Shown: piece by piece, positions 1 to 5,034 of the stretch
How the letters are laid out: each line of letters begins with the position of its first letter
Numbering within the stretch: the stretch's first letter is position 1
From: Planctomycetaceae bacterium
Lineage (GTDB): Bacteria > Planctomycetota > Planctomycetia > Pirellulales > Thermoguttaceae
Assembly (NCBI GenBank): GCA_031274385.1
Contig: JAISQH010000181.1
Location: 1 to 5,080, forward strand
Direction of reading: 5' to 3'
Length of the DNA stretch: 5,080 nt
The notes under the pieces: generated by a model
The model's database searches: none
What the model was told of the DNA's origin: nothing
The model's input: only the letters and a program-made list of their open reading frames with translations
Position numbers and translations under genes: made by a program

Positions 1-1
1 G

Positions 2-154
2 GAGCCGAATCTTTTTATTGGTCGGACATTTGCAGATGCGCCGGAAATTGATCCGGTTGTTTATGTTACAGGCGAACATCTTGAGACCGGTTCACTTATT
101 TCCTGTGAAATTCTTGAAGCTGAGGGTTGTGATTTGATTGGTATTCGGTATTGA
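2..154 (+). CDS. rimO: RimO, 3' end only (ribosomal protein S12 methylthiotransferase, TRAM domain)
   Basis: Fifty codons and a TGA stop remain; the start and the radical-SAM core lie left of the window. The visible peptide includes GRTFADAPEIDPVVYVTG and ends in CDLIGIRY. This matches the C-terminal TRAM domain of RimO as I know it from E. coli, which has a GRSMADAPEIDG-like stretch and a terminal YDLWG-like stretch. RimO is a cytoplasmic radical-SAM iron-sulfur enzyme that adds a methylthio group to a conserved aspartate of ribosomal protein S12; the TRAM domain helps bind the substrate. The sister enzyme MiaB also carries a TRAM domain, but the ADAPEID motif favours RimO. No clear terminator follows the stop, so transcription might continue into the tRNA 128 bp downstream. 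The assignment rests on the C-terminus only. Confidence 0.88.
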   Translation, partial: EPNLFIGRTFADAPEIDPVVYVTGEHLETGSLISCEILEAEGCDLIGIRY

Positions 155-282
155 GATTTGATTTCAGAAAAAACCTCGTGTGTTGTGCCAATTGCTTTCA
201 CCCCCCCGATTTACAAATTAAGTCAATTTGATACACTGGATGAACTTTGAGTTTTTTGAATTTTGTAGAAAAAAATTGTAAT
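155..282. other. Spacer between rimO and tRNA, no convincing promoter
   Basis: This AT-rich spacer holds a C7 run (201-207) and a perfect 6-bp inverted repeat, CAAATT at 214-219 and AATTTG at 225-230, with a 5-base loop. No T-run follows that repeat, so it is not a normal terminator; it could be an operator or chance. A TAGAAA (266-271) could serve as a -10 box for the tRNA, but I find no good -35 at proper spacing, so I do not call a promoter. Confidence 0.4.
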
Positions 283-356
283 GGCGGCGTAGCTCAGTTG
301 GTTAGAGCAGCGGAATCATAATCCGCGTGTCCCCGGTTCGAATCCAGGCGCCGCCA
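283..356 (+). tRNA. tRNA with CAU anticodon, probably elongator tRNA-Met
   Basis: A complete 74-nt cloverleaf can be folded by hand. The acceptor stem is GGCGGCG (283-289) with CGCCGCC (349-355), followed by discriminator A356. The D stem is GCTC with GAGC around AGTTGGTTA. The anticodon stem is GCGGA with TCCGC around ATCATAA, giving anticodon CAT at 317-319. The variable loop is GTGTC, and the T arm is CCCGG, TTCGAAT, CCAGG. The paired G1-C72 and the lack of three G-C pairs at the base of the anticodon stem argue against an initiator tRNA. The D loop and variable loop resemble elongator Met; a lysidine-modified tRNA-Ile2 (CAU) cannot be fully excluded. CCA is not encoded, so a CCA-adding enzyme is needed. 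One T-stem pair is a C-A mismatch (334 with 346). Confidence 0.9.
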
Positions 357-357
357 G

Positions 358-408
358 TGTGAAGGGAGTAATTGGTCGGTTACTACGATTACTCCGCCTA
401 ACTTCACA
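358..408 (+). ncRNA. Strong bulged stem-loop directly after the tRNA
   Basis: Two nested perfect inverted repeats form one long hairpin: TGTGAAG (358-364) with CTTCACA (402-408), and GGAGTAAT (365-372) with ATTACTCC (388-395). The two stems are continuous on the 5' side and separated by a 6-base bulge (396-401) on the 3' side, giving 15 Watson-Crick pairs around a 15-base loop. It begins one base after the tRNA discriminator and ends five bases before the terminator stem. It must therefore be co-transcribed with the tRNA if transcription runs to that terminator. It may be a structured trailer guiding 3' processing, or a small RNA released by RNase cleavage. I do not recognise it as a known RNA family. 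Confidence 0.5.
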
Positions 409-413
409 GATCG

Positions 414-451
414 CCCGTTTCCGGTATCTTTGTGCCGGAGGCGGGGTTTTT
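414..451 (+). terminator. Intrinsic terminator of the tRNA transcription unit
   Basis: The left arm CCCG-TT-TCCGG (414-424) pairs with CCGGA-GG-CGGG (435-445). This gives 11 consecutive pairs, two of them T-G wobbles, around a 10-base loop. The stem is followed by one G and a T5 run, then C and more T-rich sequence to 460. This is the classic form of a Rho-independent terminator reading left to right. It ends the transcript carrying the tRNA and the stem-loop at 358-408. Confidence 0.85.
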
Positions 452-690
452 CTTTGTTTTCGCCGCGGTTAATCGTCTGAGAATTTCGCGGCGCGAATCC
501 AAATGGTGGCGGTGCGCCGCAAACGAACTGCGATAAAAACCGAAAGAATAATGGGACAAATCTAATACCACGCCCTTTGGGAAAAAGAGACTGTAATAAT
601 ATTGATATAACAATAAAGTTCGGATACAACTTTACTTGGATAAATCTATTGTCTTTTAGAGGGGTTGGAAGAGTAACAGTCCATTTTATT

Positions 691-715
691 TTTCACCACG
701 AAGATTTTACGAAGA
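691..715. repeat. Degenerate ACGAAG-type intergenic repeat remnant
   Basis: TTTCACCACGAAG is followed by TTTTACGAAG, so ACGAAG recurs at 698-703 and 709-714, 11 bases apart. From memory, intergenic DNA of Planctomycetes and Verrucomicrobia often carries short tandem units of the form CCACGAAGNNCACGAAG, sometimes mis-annotated as peptides rich in TKDTK or HEGHE. This stretch looks like a decayed copy with only two recognisable units. The match is short and could be chance. Confidence 0.3.
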
Positions 716-764
716 ATTTGGCGTCTTTTCGCGCAAACTTGAAAAAACAAAAAAATCGTTATGT

Positions 765-785
765 CGCAAGGGGATTGCGTTTTTT
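765..785. terminator. Short hairpin with T6 tail between convergent genes, possible bidirectional terminator
   Basis: CGCAA (765-769), loop GGGGA, TTGCG (775-779), followed at once by T6 (780-785) on the + strand. It lies 9 bp beyond the stop of the - strand BNR gene. Read on the - strand, the same hairpin is followed after nine bases by T7, then G and T6. It may therefore end the four-gene operon and also stop any + strand read-through. The stem has only five pairs, so the call is tentative. Confidence 0.42.
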
Positions 786-794
786 CGTTTCAGA

Positions 795-2162
795 TTATTT
801 TGTGCTACGTTTTATTTCATAGACACGGAGCAGGCTTGGCGGCGGGGCAACCGGATGAGGACGATCCCGATTGGTCGGCAATGTCTCCCATTTCATAACG
901 TAACGAATTTCGTTTCCTTTGTCCAGAGGTTGTTTTTGATCCCGTAAATCCCAAGCCGATCTTCCTTCAATATTCGGAAAATCAAGTTCAATTTTACTGA
1001 TTTCTTTTGGGAATCGGGCAGGTGAACCAATTTTACCGATTGGTTTAAGTGTTTTTTCATCAAGCCGCCAACGACCGCTTCCTTCTTTAATGTGCCGAAA
1101 AGATTGAACGAGTTGACCGTCTTGAATCTCAATTGACCCGAACGAAACTTCGCCGACAATTGACCCGCCGCCCTTAAAATCCCAGCGATAATTCCAATCG
1201 CTTGTCTGGTAATATTCCCATTTTCCGTTTTCCAACCGGGCATTATAAAGTTGCCAATTCCCTTCGGCGTCATATTTTCCGTACGAAATCACAACACGGT
1301 TTTCGAGATCAAAACCCAATGTCTGAGCAGGATTCAAAAGACCTTGTCCCGGTTGGGCAGCGTCAATGATTTCGCCGGTTTGAAGTGTGATGGGTAATGT
1401 AACAGATTTGCCCTGACTGTTTTCCCAATGTTTCATATCACGGCTGCGAACATAAGACAAATCATGATTGGTACTGCAATCCGGCGTGTTTCGCCACATC
1501 CAGCAAAGATGATAATACCCGTCGGGTCCGATGATCGGACCATGAAAATAGGCATTCATTATACCTTGCCCGTCGAACATTGGCGTATCAAATAACCGGC
1601 TCCATGATTTTTTGTCGGGATCATAAATGTTCCAGATTTGATTTCCGTTACCACTCCCGCCATCGCGATAGGTAAAAAGCAATTCCTTGTCCGCTCCTTC
1701 GACAAACTGCGGATAAGTGCAACGTTTTTCGTTGCTTCCGGTCATGGAGGGAATCTGAACGAGTGATGTCACATCAAGCGGTTTTTCGCTTCGAAAATAG
1801 ATCAGCGGTACAGCGTGCATATTTCCCGCAACATGAAGATGTTGATTCCGATCTAATGTCATTGTTATATAGTTGTGGCTATCCCAGCCGACTTTTGTTG
1901 GCAGCCGTTGGAATATCCATTCCGTTTCGTTTAATTGACGTTGGGCAAGTGTCATATTCCGGTCGGCATCGTAAAATGCGGCGAATTGCCGGTCGCCTTC
2001 CGTCAAAAGTGCAAAACCGACAGGATGCCCCGACCAGACCGGAACCACATCAATCCGGCGTACCAAATCGAATTGTACCTGCGCTATTGTTGTAACCGTC
2101 GATACGAGGAAAAACGGCACAAAAAACATCAACATCAGGCAACGTGAAATGAGGTGATTCAT
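795..2162 (-). CDS. Secreted BNR_4-type beta-propeller protein, putative polysaccharide-active enzyme
   Basis: The 455-residue product starts with a Sec signal peptide: basic MNHLISR, a hydrophobic core (about 9-20), and a likely cut after TIA (residue 27). The rest resembles the BNR repeat-containing family (Pfam BNR_4). Its hallmarks are GWDSHNYITMTLD (92-104), HLHVAGNMH (108-116), FTYRDGGSGNG (163-173), HLCWMWRNTPD (218-228) and an Asp-box-like YVRSRDMKHW (237-246). BNR_4 propellers include ulvan lyases (families PL24 and PL25) and many uncharacterised planctomycete proteins. H96 and H116 are 20 residues apart, as I recall for the PL25 catalytic histidines, with Y165/R166 as further candidates; lyase activity is inference. 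It is the last gene of the probable operon, 45 bp after the lipoprotein. The ATG at 2160-2162 is chosen because it gives a full signal peptide; an out-of-frame ATG lies seven bases upstream. Confidence 0.87.
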   Translation of the reverse strand: MNHLISRCLMLMFFVPFFLVSTVTTIAQVQFDLVRRIDVVPVWSGHPVGFALLTEGDRQFAAFYDADRNMTLAQRQLNETEWIFQRLPTKVGWDSHNYITMTLDRNQHLHVAGNMHAVPLIYFRSEKPLDVTSLVQIPSMTGSNEKRCTYPQFVEGADKELLFTYRDGGSGNGNQIWNIYDPDKKSWSRLFDTPMFDGQGIMNAYFHGPIIGPDGYYHLCWMWRNTPDCSTNHDLSYVRSRDMKHWENSQGKSVTLPITLQTGEIIDAAQPGQGLLNPAQTLGFDLENRVVISYGKYDAEGNWQLYNARLENGKWEYYQTSDWNYRWDFKGGGSIVGEVSFGSIEIQDGQLVQSFRHIKEGSGRWRLDEKTLKPIGKIGSPARFPKEISKIELDFPNIEGRSAWDLRDQKQPLDKGNEIRYVMKWETLPTNRDRPHPVAPPPSLLRVYEIKRSTK

Positions 2163-2173
2163 AAAACATGAAT

Positions 2174-2179
2174 TCCTTT
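2174..2179 (-). promoter_or_regulatory. Ribosome site of the BNR gene with a decoy ATG in the spacer
   Basis: AAAGGA on the - strand lies 11 bases before the chosen ATG. A second ATG (2167-2169) sits only 4 bases from it but is seven bases upstream and out of frame. It would open a 39-codon frame overlapping the signal-peptide codons and ending in TGA at 2050-2052. The in-frame signal peptide and family match support the downstream ATG. Confidence 0.55.
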
Positions 2180-2207
2180 CTATTATTTTAAAAACAGTAC
2201 AAAAACA

Positions 2208-2633
2208 TTAGTTCCCGGATTTGGATTGTTCCCGTGTGACAGGATTCCGGTCAACCTTGATTTCAAGGTTTTTGGTTGTTTTTTCGATGGTAACGGAAAA
2301 TCCCGAAGTTGAGGGGCTGTTCCATTTAGGATCAAGCAATGAATAAATCGTACCATCATTGAGTTCTTCTGTCACACCGAGAATACCAACATTATAAGTT
2401 CCCGGCGGGATCCCATCAATAGCACCGATGGAACCCATTGTAAAAGAACCGTTATTTTTTATTTCTCCTTTGGCTTGAAATGTCGATGTTGCCAGGCAAA
2501 CCGTACCAAAAGTCAACGGCGAACCATCGTCCGAAAAAACGATTTTCCCGGACAATCCGACTTGACCATTGCTACAACCAAGAAAAAGTAAAAAACAAAA
2601 ATACAAAACAGAAATTAAAATCCGGCGTGTCAT
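2208..2633 (-). CDS. Small lipoprotein, carboxypeptidase-regulatory/transthyretin-like
   Basis: The 141-residue product begins with MTRR, a hydrophobic stretch (5-19) and a lipobox FLGC with Cys20, predicting signal peptidase II cleavage and lipid anchoring. The mature part reads like the many small planctomycete lipoproteins with a carboxypeptidase-regulatory or transthyretin-like beta-sandwich. It has LSGKIVFSDDGSPLTFGTV (27-45), a GEIKNNGSFTMG strand pair (56-67) and PPGTYNVGILG (76-86). The tail, rich in Lys, Arg and Ser, is probably disordered. Such domains are thought to be structural or carbohydrate-binding; no catalytic residues are apparent. It lies 60 bp after the second DUF1559 gene and 45 bp before the BNR gene. 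Small lipoproteins of this type commonly neighbour DUF1559 genes in planctomycetes. The start has AAAGGA ten bases upstream (2644-2649). The precise function is unknown. Confidence 0.82.
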   Translation of the reverse strand: MTRRILISVLYFCFLLFLGCSNGQVGLSGKIVFSDDGSPLTFGTVCLATSTFQAKGEIKNNGSFTMGSIGAIDGIPPGTYNVGILGVTEELNDGTIYSLLDPKWNSPSTSGFSVTIEKTTKNLEIKVDRNPVTREQSKSGN

Positions 2634-2643
2634 AAATTCATTA

Positions 2644-2649
2644 TCCTTT
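2644..2649 (-). promoter_or_regulatory. Ribosome site of the lipoprotein gene with an overlapping three-codon frame
   Basis: AAAGGA on the - strand lies 10 bases before the gene's ATG (2631-2633). An extra ATG at 2639-2641 is only 2 bases from the site and opens ATG-AAT-TTA-TGA, whose stop overlaps the real start as ATGA. The spacer to the extra ATG is too short for efficient use. The layout could permit stop-start coupling, or be chance. Confidence 0.4.
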
Positions 2650-2675
2650 GTTGAATGAAAAAATGTCTGTTAAAT

Positions 2676-2704
2676 AAAAAAAACGTCCGAAAATCACGGT
2701 AACG
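2676..2704 (-). terminator. Candidate weak terminator/attenuator after the second DUF1559 gene
   Basis: Read on the - strand, CGT-TA-CCG pairs with CGG-ACG (2697-2704 with 2684-2689). This is six pairs with a 2-base bulge and a 7-base loop, followed at once by T8 (2683-2676). The hairpin includes the TGA stop at 2694-2696. The stem is weak, so partial termination is more likely than a full stop. This would lower expression of the lipoprotein and BNR genes relative to the pilin-like genes. Confidence 0.4.
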
Positions 2705-3848
2705 AAACGGAATTACCATCACCGACATTGCCCAGTTTGGCTAAGATGGAATCAGTGTTTAGTGTTCCTGTTCCACCGGAATTATTCAATGCTCCGGTTG
2801 GAGTTGTTACAGAAACAGATCGGACAGCACCGTCCCCCAAGAGGAAATTGCAAATTCCCGAATGGCTGCTTCCCCAATGTTCGCCGTTCTCCTGAAAATT
2901 TGCAACAATATCCCGATTGATATCCGGTCCGAAATGAGCATTGAAAGATCGTCCGCCTGCGTAGGTTGCCCAAGTTCCGCTCGGTAAAATGGAACAATCG
3001 CCGAAAAACACCCGTTCCACTGTTGTCGGGGCGGAGGCTCGACAGTCGTAAATGGTCTCTTGAAAAAGTCTTTTTTCTCCAACAACCAATTGGTTTGATG
3101 TTCCATCTGCCATTCGTGAAAAGGAATCACGCGGTTTCCAAGTTCCCGGATTGTTACCAGTCCAAATAGCGCACCGAAATGCTCCTCTTTGTAATGTAAC
3201 GGAATTGTTAAGAGAAGTATCTGTGGCTCCGGTAATATCAGTTGGTTCTTGTACTTGAAGCCATCCTGACCAGTGGGAGTTGTGTCGCCCCACTACGATA
3301 GCATAATCTCCAACTGTTCCGAAAATTCCGTTAAGACCAGCGGTTGAGGTTGCTGTTTTATCCAATAAGGGTTTCATGGTTGTTCGCCGTGAAGGACATA
3401 AATAAAAACTCACTGAAAGAAGCGAGTTTTTTTCTTCAGGCGTACAGCTATTCCAAAGTGTTTCATTGGTTAATCCCCAAGCCAATGAATTGGATTTGGT
3501 ACTGATAAGATCGTATAAGGGTTGTTGTTCCAGATACGGCATAATCAGTACCCAAAAACCGGCACGTCCGAATTTTTTGGCGTTATCAGTTTCCGGGTCG
3601 CCGGAGTCTTTCCAACCGATTGCGGCGGGAGGAAGTCCTTTTCGGGCATCGTGGAAATTGTGTACGGCAATGCCGATCTGTTTGAGATGATTGGTACACT
3701 GCGAACGTCTTGCGGCTTCCCGTGCCGCCTGAACCGCCGGAAGCAACAGCGCAATCAAAACACCGATGATCGCAATGACCACCAGAAGTTCGACCAGCGT
3801 AAAACCGTACTGTAAACGCCGTTGGAAAATATTGTCTTTGAACATCAT
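2694..3848 (-). CDS. DUF1559 prepilin-like protein with H-X9-DG motif (second of tandem pair)
   Basis: The 384-residue product has a class III (type IV prepilin-like) N-terminus. A short basic leader ends at G15, then FTLVELLVVIAIIGVLIAL has the conserved Glu at mature position 5, so prepilin peptidase should cut after G15. The hydrophobic helix (16-36) would anchor or polymerise the protein. The DUF1559 body follows: PAVQAAREAARRSQC (37-51), HNFHDARKGLPP (63-74), LCPSRR (150-155), DGTSNQLVVGEK (248-259). The H-X9-DG motif runs from H329 to D339-G340, and the tail is ILAKLGNVGDGN. Members are abundant in planctomycetes, where a pseudopilin or surface-fibre role is suspected but unproven. Cysteines 51, 151, 269, 285 and 333 have counterparts in the upstream paralogue and may form disulfides. 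Two adjacent ATGs exist; the second (3843-3845) is better spaced from GGAGG, so the true product may be 383 residues. Confidence 0.92.
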   Translation of the reverse strand: MMFKDNIFQRRLQYGFTLVELLVVIAIIGVLIALLLPAVQAAREAARRSQCTNHLKQIGIAVHNFHDARKGLPPAAIGWKDSGDPETDNAKKFGRAGFWVLIMPYLEQQPLYDLISTKSNSLAWGLTNETLWNSCTPEEKNSLLSVSFYLCPSRRTTMKPLLDKTATSTAGLNGIFGTVGDYAIVVGRHNSHWSGWLQVQEPTDITGATDTSLNNSVTLQRGAFRCAIWTGNNPGTWKPRDSFSRMADGTSNQLVVGEKRLFQETIYDCRASAPTTVERVFFGDCSILPSGTWATYAGGRSFNAHFGPDINRDIVANFQENGEHWGSSHSGICNFLLGDGAVRSVSVTTPTGALNNSGGTGTLNTDSILAKLGNVGDGNSVSLP

Positions 3849-3850
3849 AA

Positions 3851-3855
3851 CCTCC
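3851..3855 (-). promoter_or_regulatory. Shine-Dalgarno GGAGG deciding between two adjacent ATGs
   Basis: A full GGAGG on the - strand is followed by TT-ATG-ATG. The first ATG (3846-3848) has a 2-base spacer and the second (3843-3845) a 5-base spacer. The second is therefore the more probable start. This is the strongest ribosome site in the window, consistent with high expression of a pilin-like product. Confidence 0.7.
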
Positions 3856-3928
3856 GATTTTTGTTTTTAAAATGAAATTGACCGAACAGAAATAACTCAA
3901 CCGTTTTTTGAAAAATAAAAATTCCTTT

Positions 3929-5023
3929 TTAAGGCAAGGTAACCGGATTACCATCACCGACATTACCAAGTTTGGCTAAGATGGAATCTGTATTAAGAGT
4001 TCCGGCAGTACCTGTAACAACAAGAGCGCCGGTTGGTATCGTTACGGAAAGAGCCCGAACCGAACCGTCACCAATGAGAAAATTACAAATTCCCGGATGG
4101 CAACTTCCCCATTGAGCCCAGTTTTCCTGATAAATATCTTGAGGACTTCTTTTGTAATTGTTTTCAAAATGCGCATTGAATGAACGTGACATAGGCATAC
4201 ATTTCCATTCACCGGCGGCAAAGATCGAACAATCTCCGGTGTACGGACGATTTGCTGCTGCACCATCCCGACAAACTCCAATGGCATCGAAATAAATCAA
4301 TTTTTCACCGATGAGTACCTGATTGGAAGTTCCATCGCTCCACCACGCTAACGAATCCCGGCATTTCCATTGTTGCGGTTCGTTATTTTCCCAAACGGCA
4401 GGTCGAAAAGGACCTCTTTGGGCGTTCACCCGGGTCGTATTGGTAACATCTTGGTACTGAACCCATTCCGACCAATTTGCATCCTCACGACCAACAACAA
4501 TGGCATAATCACCCTGTGGTCCTAAAATTTGTTGAGAGTCCAATGAATCGGTTCTGCCGATAAAACTTCCTGCTGTACTGCGGCGTGAAGGACAAAGAAA
4601 TGTGGTTATCGAACCAAGACGTTCCTGATACGACAATCGGTCAGAATCGGAATCACCGGCAAAATTCCATAAATTCGTTCCGTTTAATCCCAAACGAAAC
4701 GAATCCGATTTTTCCGCAACAAAATCATAGAGCGGTTGTTGTTCCATGAAGGGCAGGATAAAAACCCACAATGATGCCCGCCCTTGCTTTTCGGCATTGG
4801 TATTATAGGGGTCTGTGTCTACTAGATAACCAATCGTCAAAGGAGGAAGTCCCTCCCGAGTGTCGTGAAAATTGTGAACAGCAATCCCAAACTGTTTGAG
4901 ATGGTTCGTGCACTGCATTCGAAACGCCGCTTCGCGGGCGGCTTGGACGGCTGGCAAAAGAAGTGCGATTAAAACACCAAGAATCGCAATGACAACCAGA
5001 CGTTCGACCAGCGTAAAAGCCAA
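3929..5023 (-). CDS. DUF1559 prepilin-like protein with H-X9-DG motif, 5' end lost (first of tandem pair)
   Basis: This paralogue of the gene 80 bp downstream lacks its true start at the contig edge. The frame stays open beyond 5023 (ACT-GGT-AGA-TTG) into the poly-G run, so the TTG at 5021-5023 is a convenient boundary, not a supported start. Numbering from that codon: prepilin-like FTLVERLVVIAILGVLIAL (3-21), PAVQAAREAAFRMQC (24-38), HNFHDTREGLPP (50-61), LCPSRR (143-148), DGTSNQVLIGEK (230-241), H-X9-DG from H309 to D319-G320, and ILAKLGNVGDGN near the end. Two residues are odd: the processing Gly is Ala, and Arg follows the conserved Glu in the membrane helix. Both may be read errors beside the artefact. 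As far as visible, it heads the probable operon. Its stop overlaps a weak CCTT-AAA-AAGG hairpin followed by T-rich sequence. Confidence 0.88.
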   Translation of the reverse strand: MAFTLVERLVVIAILGVLIALLLPAVQAAREAAFRMQCTNHLKQFGIAVHNFHDTREGLPPLTIGYLVDTDPYNTNAEKQGRASLWVFILPFMEQQPLYDFVAEKSDSFRLGLNGTNLWNFAGDSDSDRLSYQERLGSITTFLCPSRRSTAGSFIGRTDSLDSQQILGPQGDYAIVVGREDANWSEWVQYQDVTNTTRVNAQRGPFRPAVWENNEPQQWKCRDSLAWWSDGTSNQVLIGEKLIYFDAIGVCRDGAAANRPYTGDCSIFAAGEWKCMPMSRSFNAHFENNYKRSPQDIYQENWAQWGSCHPGICNFLIGDGSVRALSVTIPTGALVVTGTAGTLNTDSILAKLGNVGDGNPVTLP

Positions 5024-5034
5024 TCTACCAGTGC

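Larger units (their letters stand above)
452..794. other. Intergenic region between convergent units, several stem-loops, no credible gene
   Basis: The interval separates the + strand tRNA terminator from the end of the - strand BNR gene. The first part is GC-rich and holds two alternative 7-bp stems: 461-467 with 487-493, and 488-494 with 514-520. The next part is AT-rich with adjoining stem-loops at 600-614 (TATTG, CAATA) and 614-634 (TAAAGTT, AACTTTA). Further right are a degraded ACGAAG element (about 691-715) and a hairpin followed by T6 (765-785). Reading frames here either start at TTG without a ribosome site, run through the tRNA antisense, or run into the BNR gene. I regard none as coding. 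Confidence 0.6.

Noticed and set aside
294..629. A 111-codon open frame on the - strand across the tRNA and its terminator
   Set aside because: It runs antisense through the tRNA and terminator hairpin, has no recognisable domain, and its length is plausible by chance in this GC-mixed stretch.
577..822. An 81-codon + strand frame in the convergent spacer
   Set aside because: It starts at TTG without a clear ribosome site, translates the degenerate ACGAAG element, passes through a hairpin with T6, and overlaps the end of the BNR gene.
17..878. ATTGGTCGG repeated three times (17-25, 371-379, 870-878)
   Set aside because: Repeated 9-mers are expected by chance many times in 5 kb; the copies lie in unrelated contexts without shared flanks.
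893..1273. A 126-codon - strand frame inside the BNR gene
   Set aside because: It is a shifted-frame shadow of a well-supported protein, with no domain or ribosome site of its own.
1763..2147. Two + strand frames opposite the BNR gene
   Set aside because: Antisense shadows with low-complexity or basic composition and no recognisable motif.
2163..2207. Internal promoter before the BNR gene
   Set aside because: TTGTAC and TAAAAT-like boxes are visible on the - strand but only about six bases apart, so they cannot act as a -35/-10 pair.
3922..3938. CCTT-AAA-AAGG hairpin with T-rich tail between the DUF1559 genes as a terminator
   Set aside because: The stem has only four pairs and the T-run is interrupted; too weak to call separately, so it is noted under the gene.
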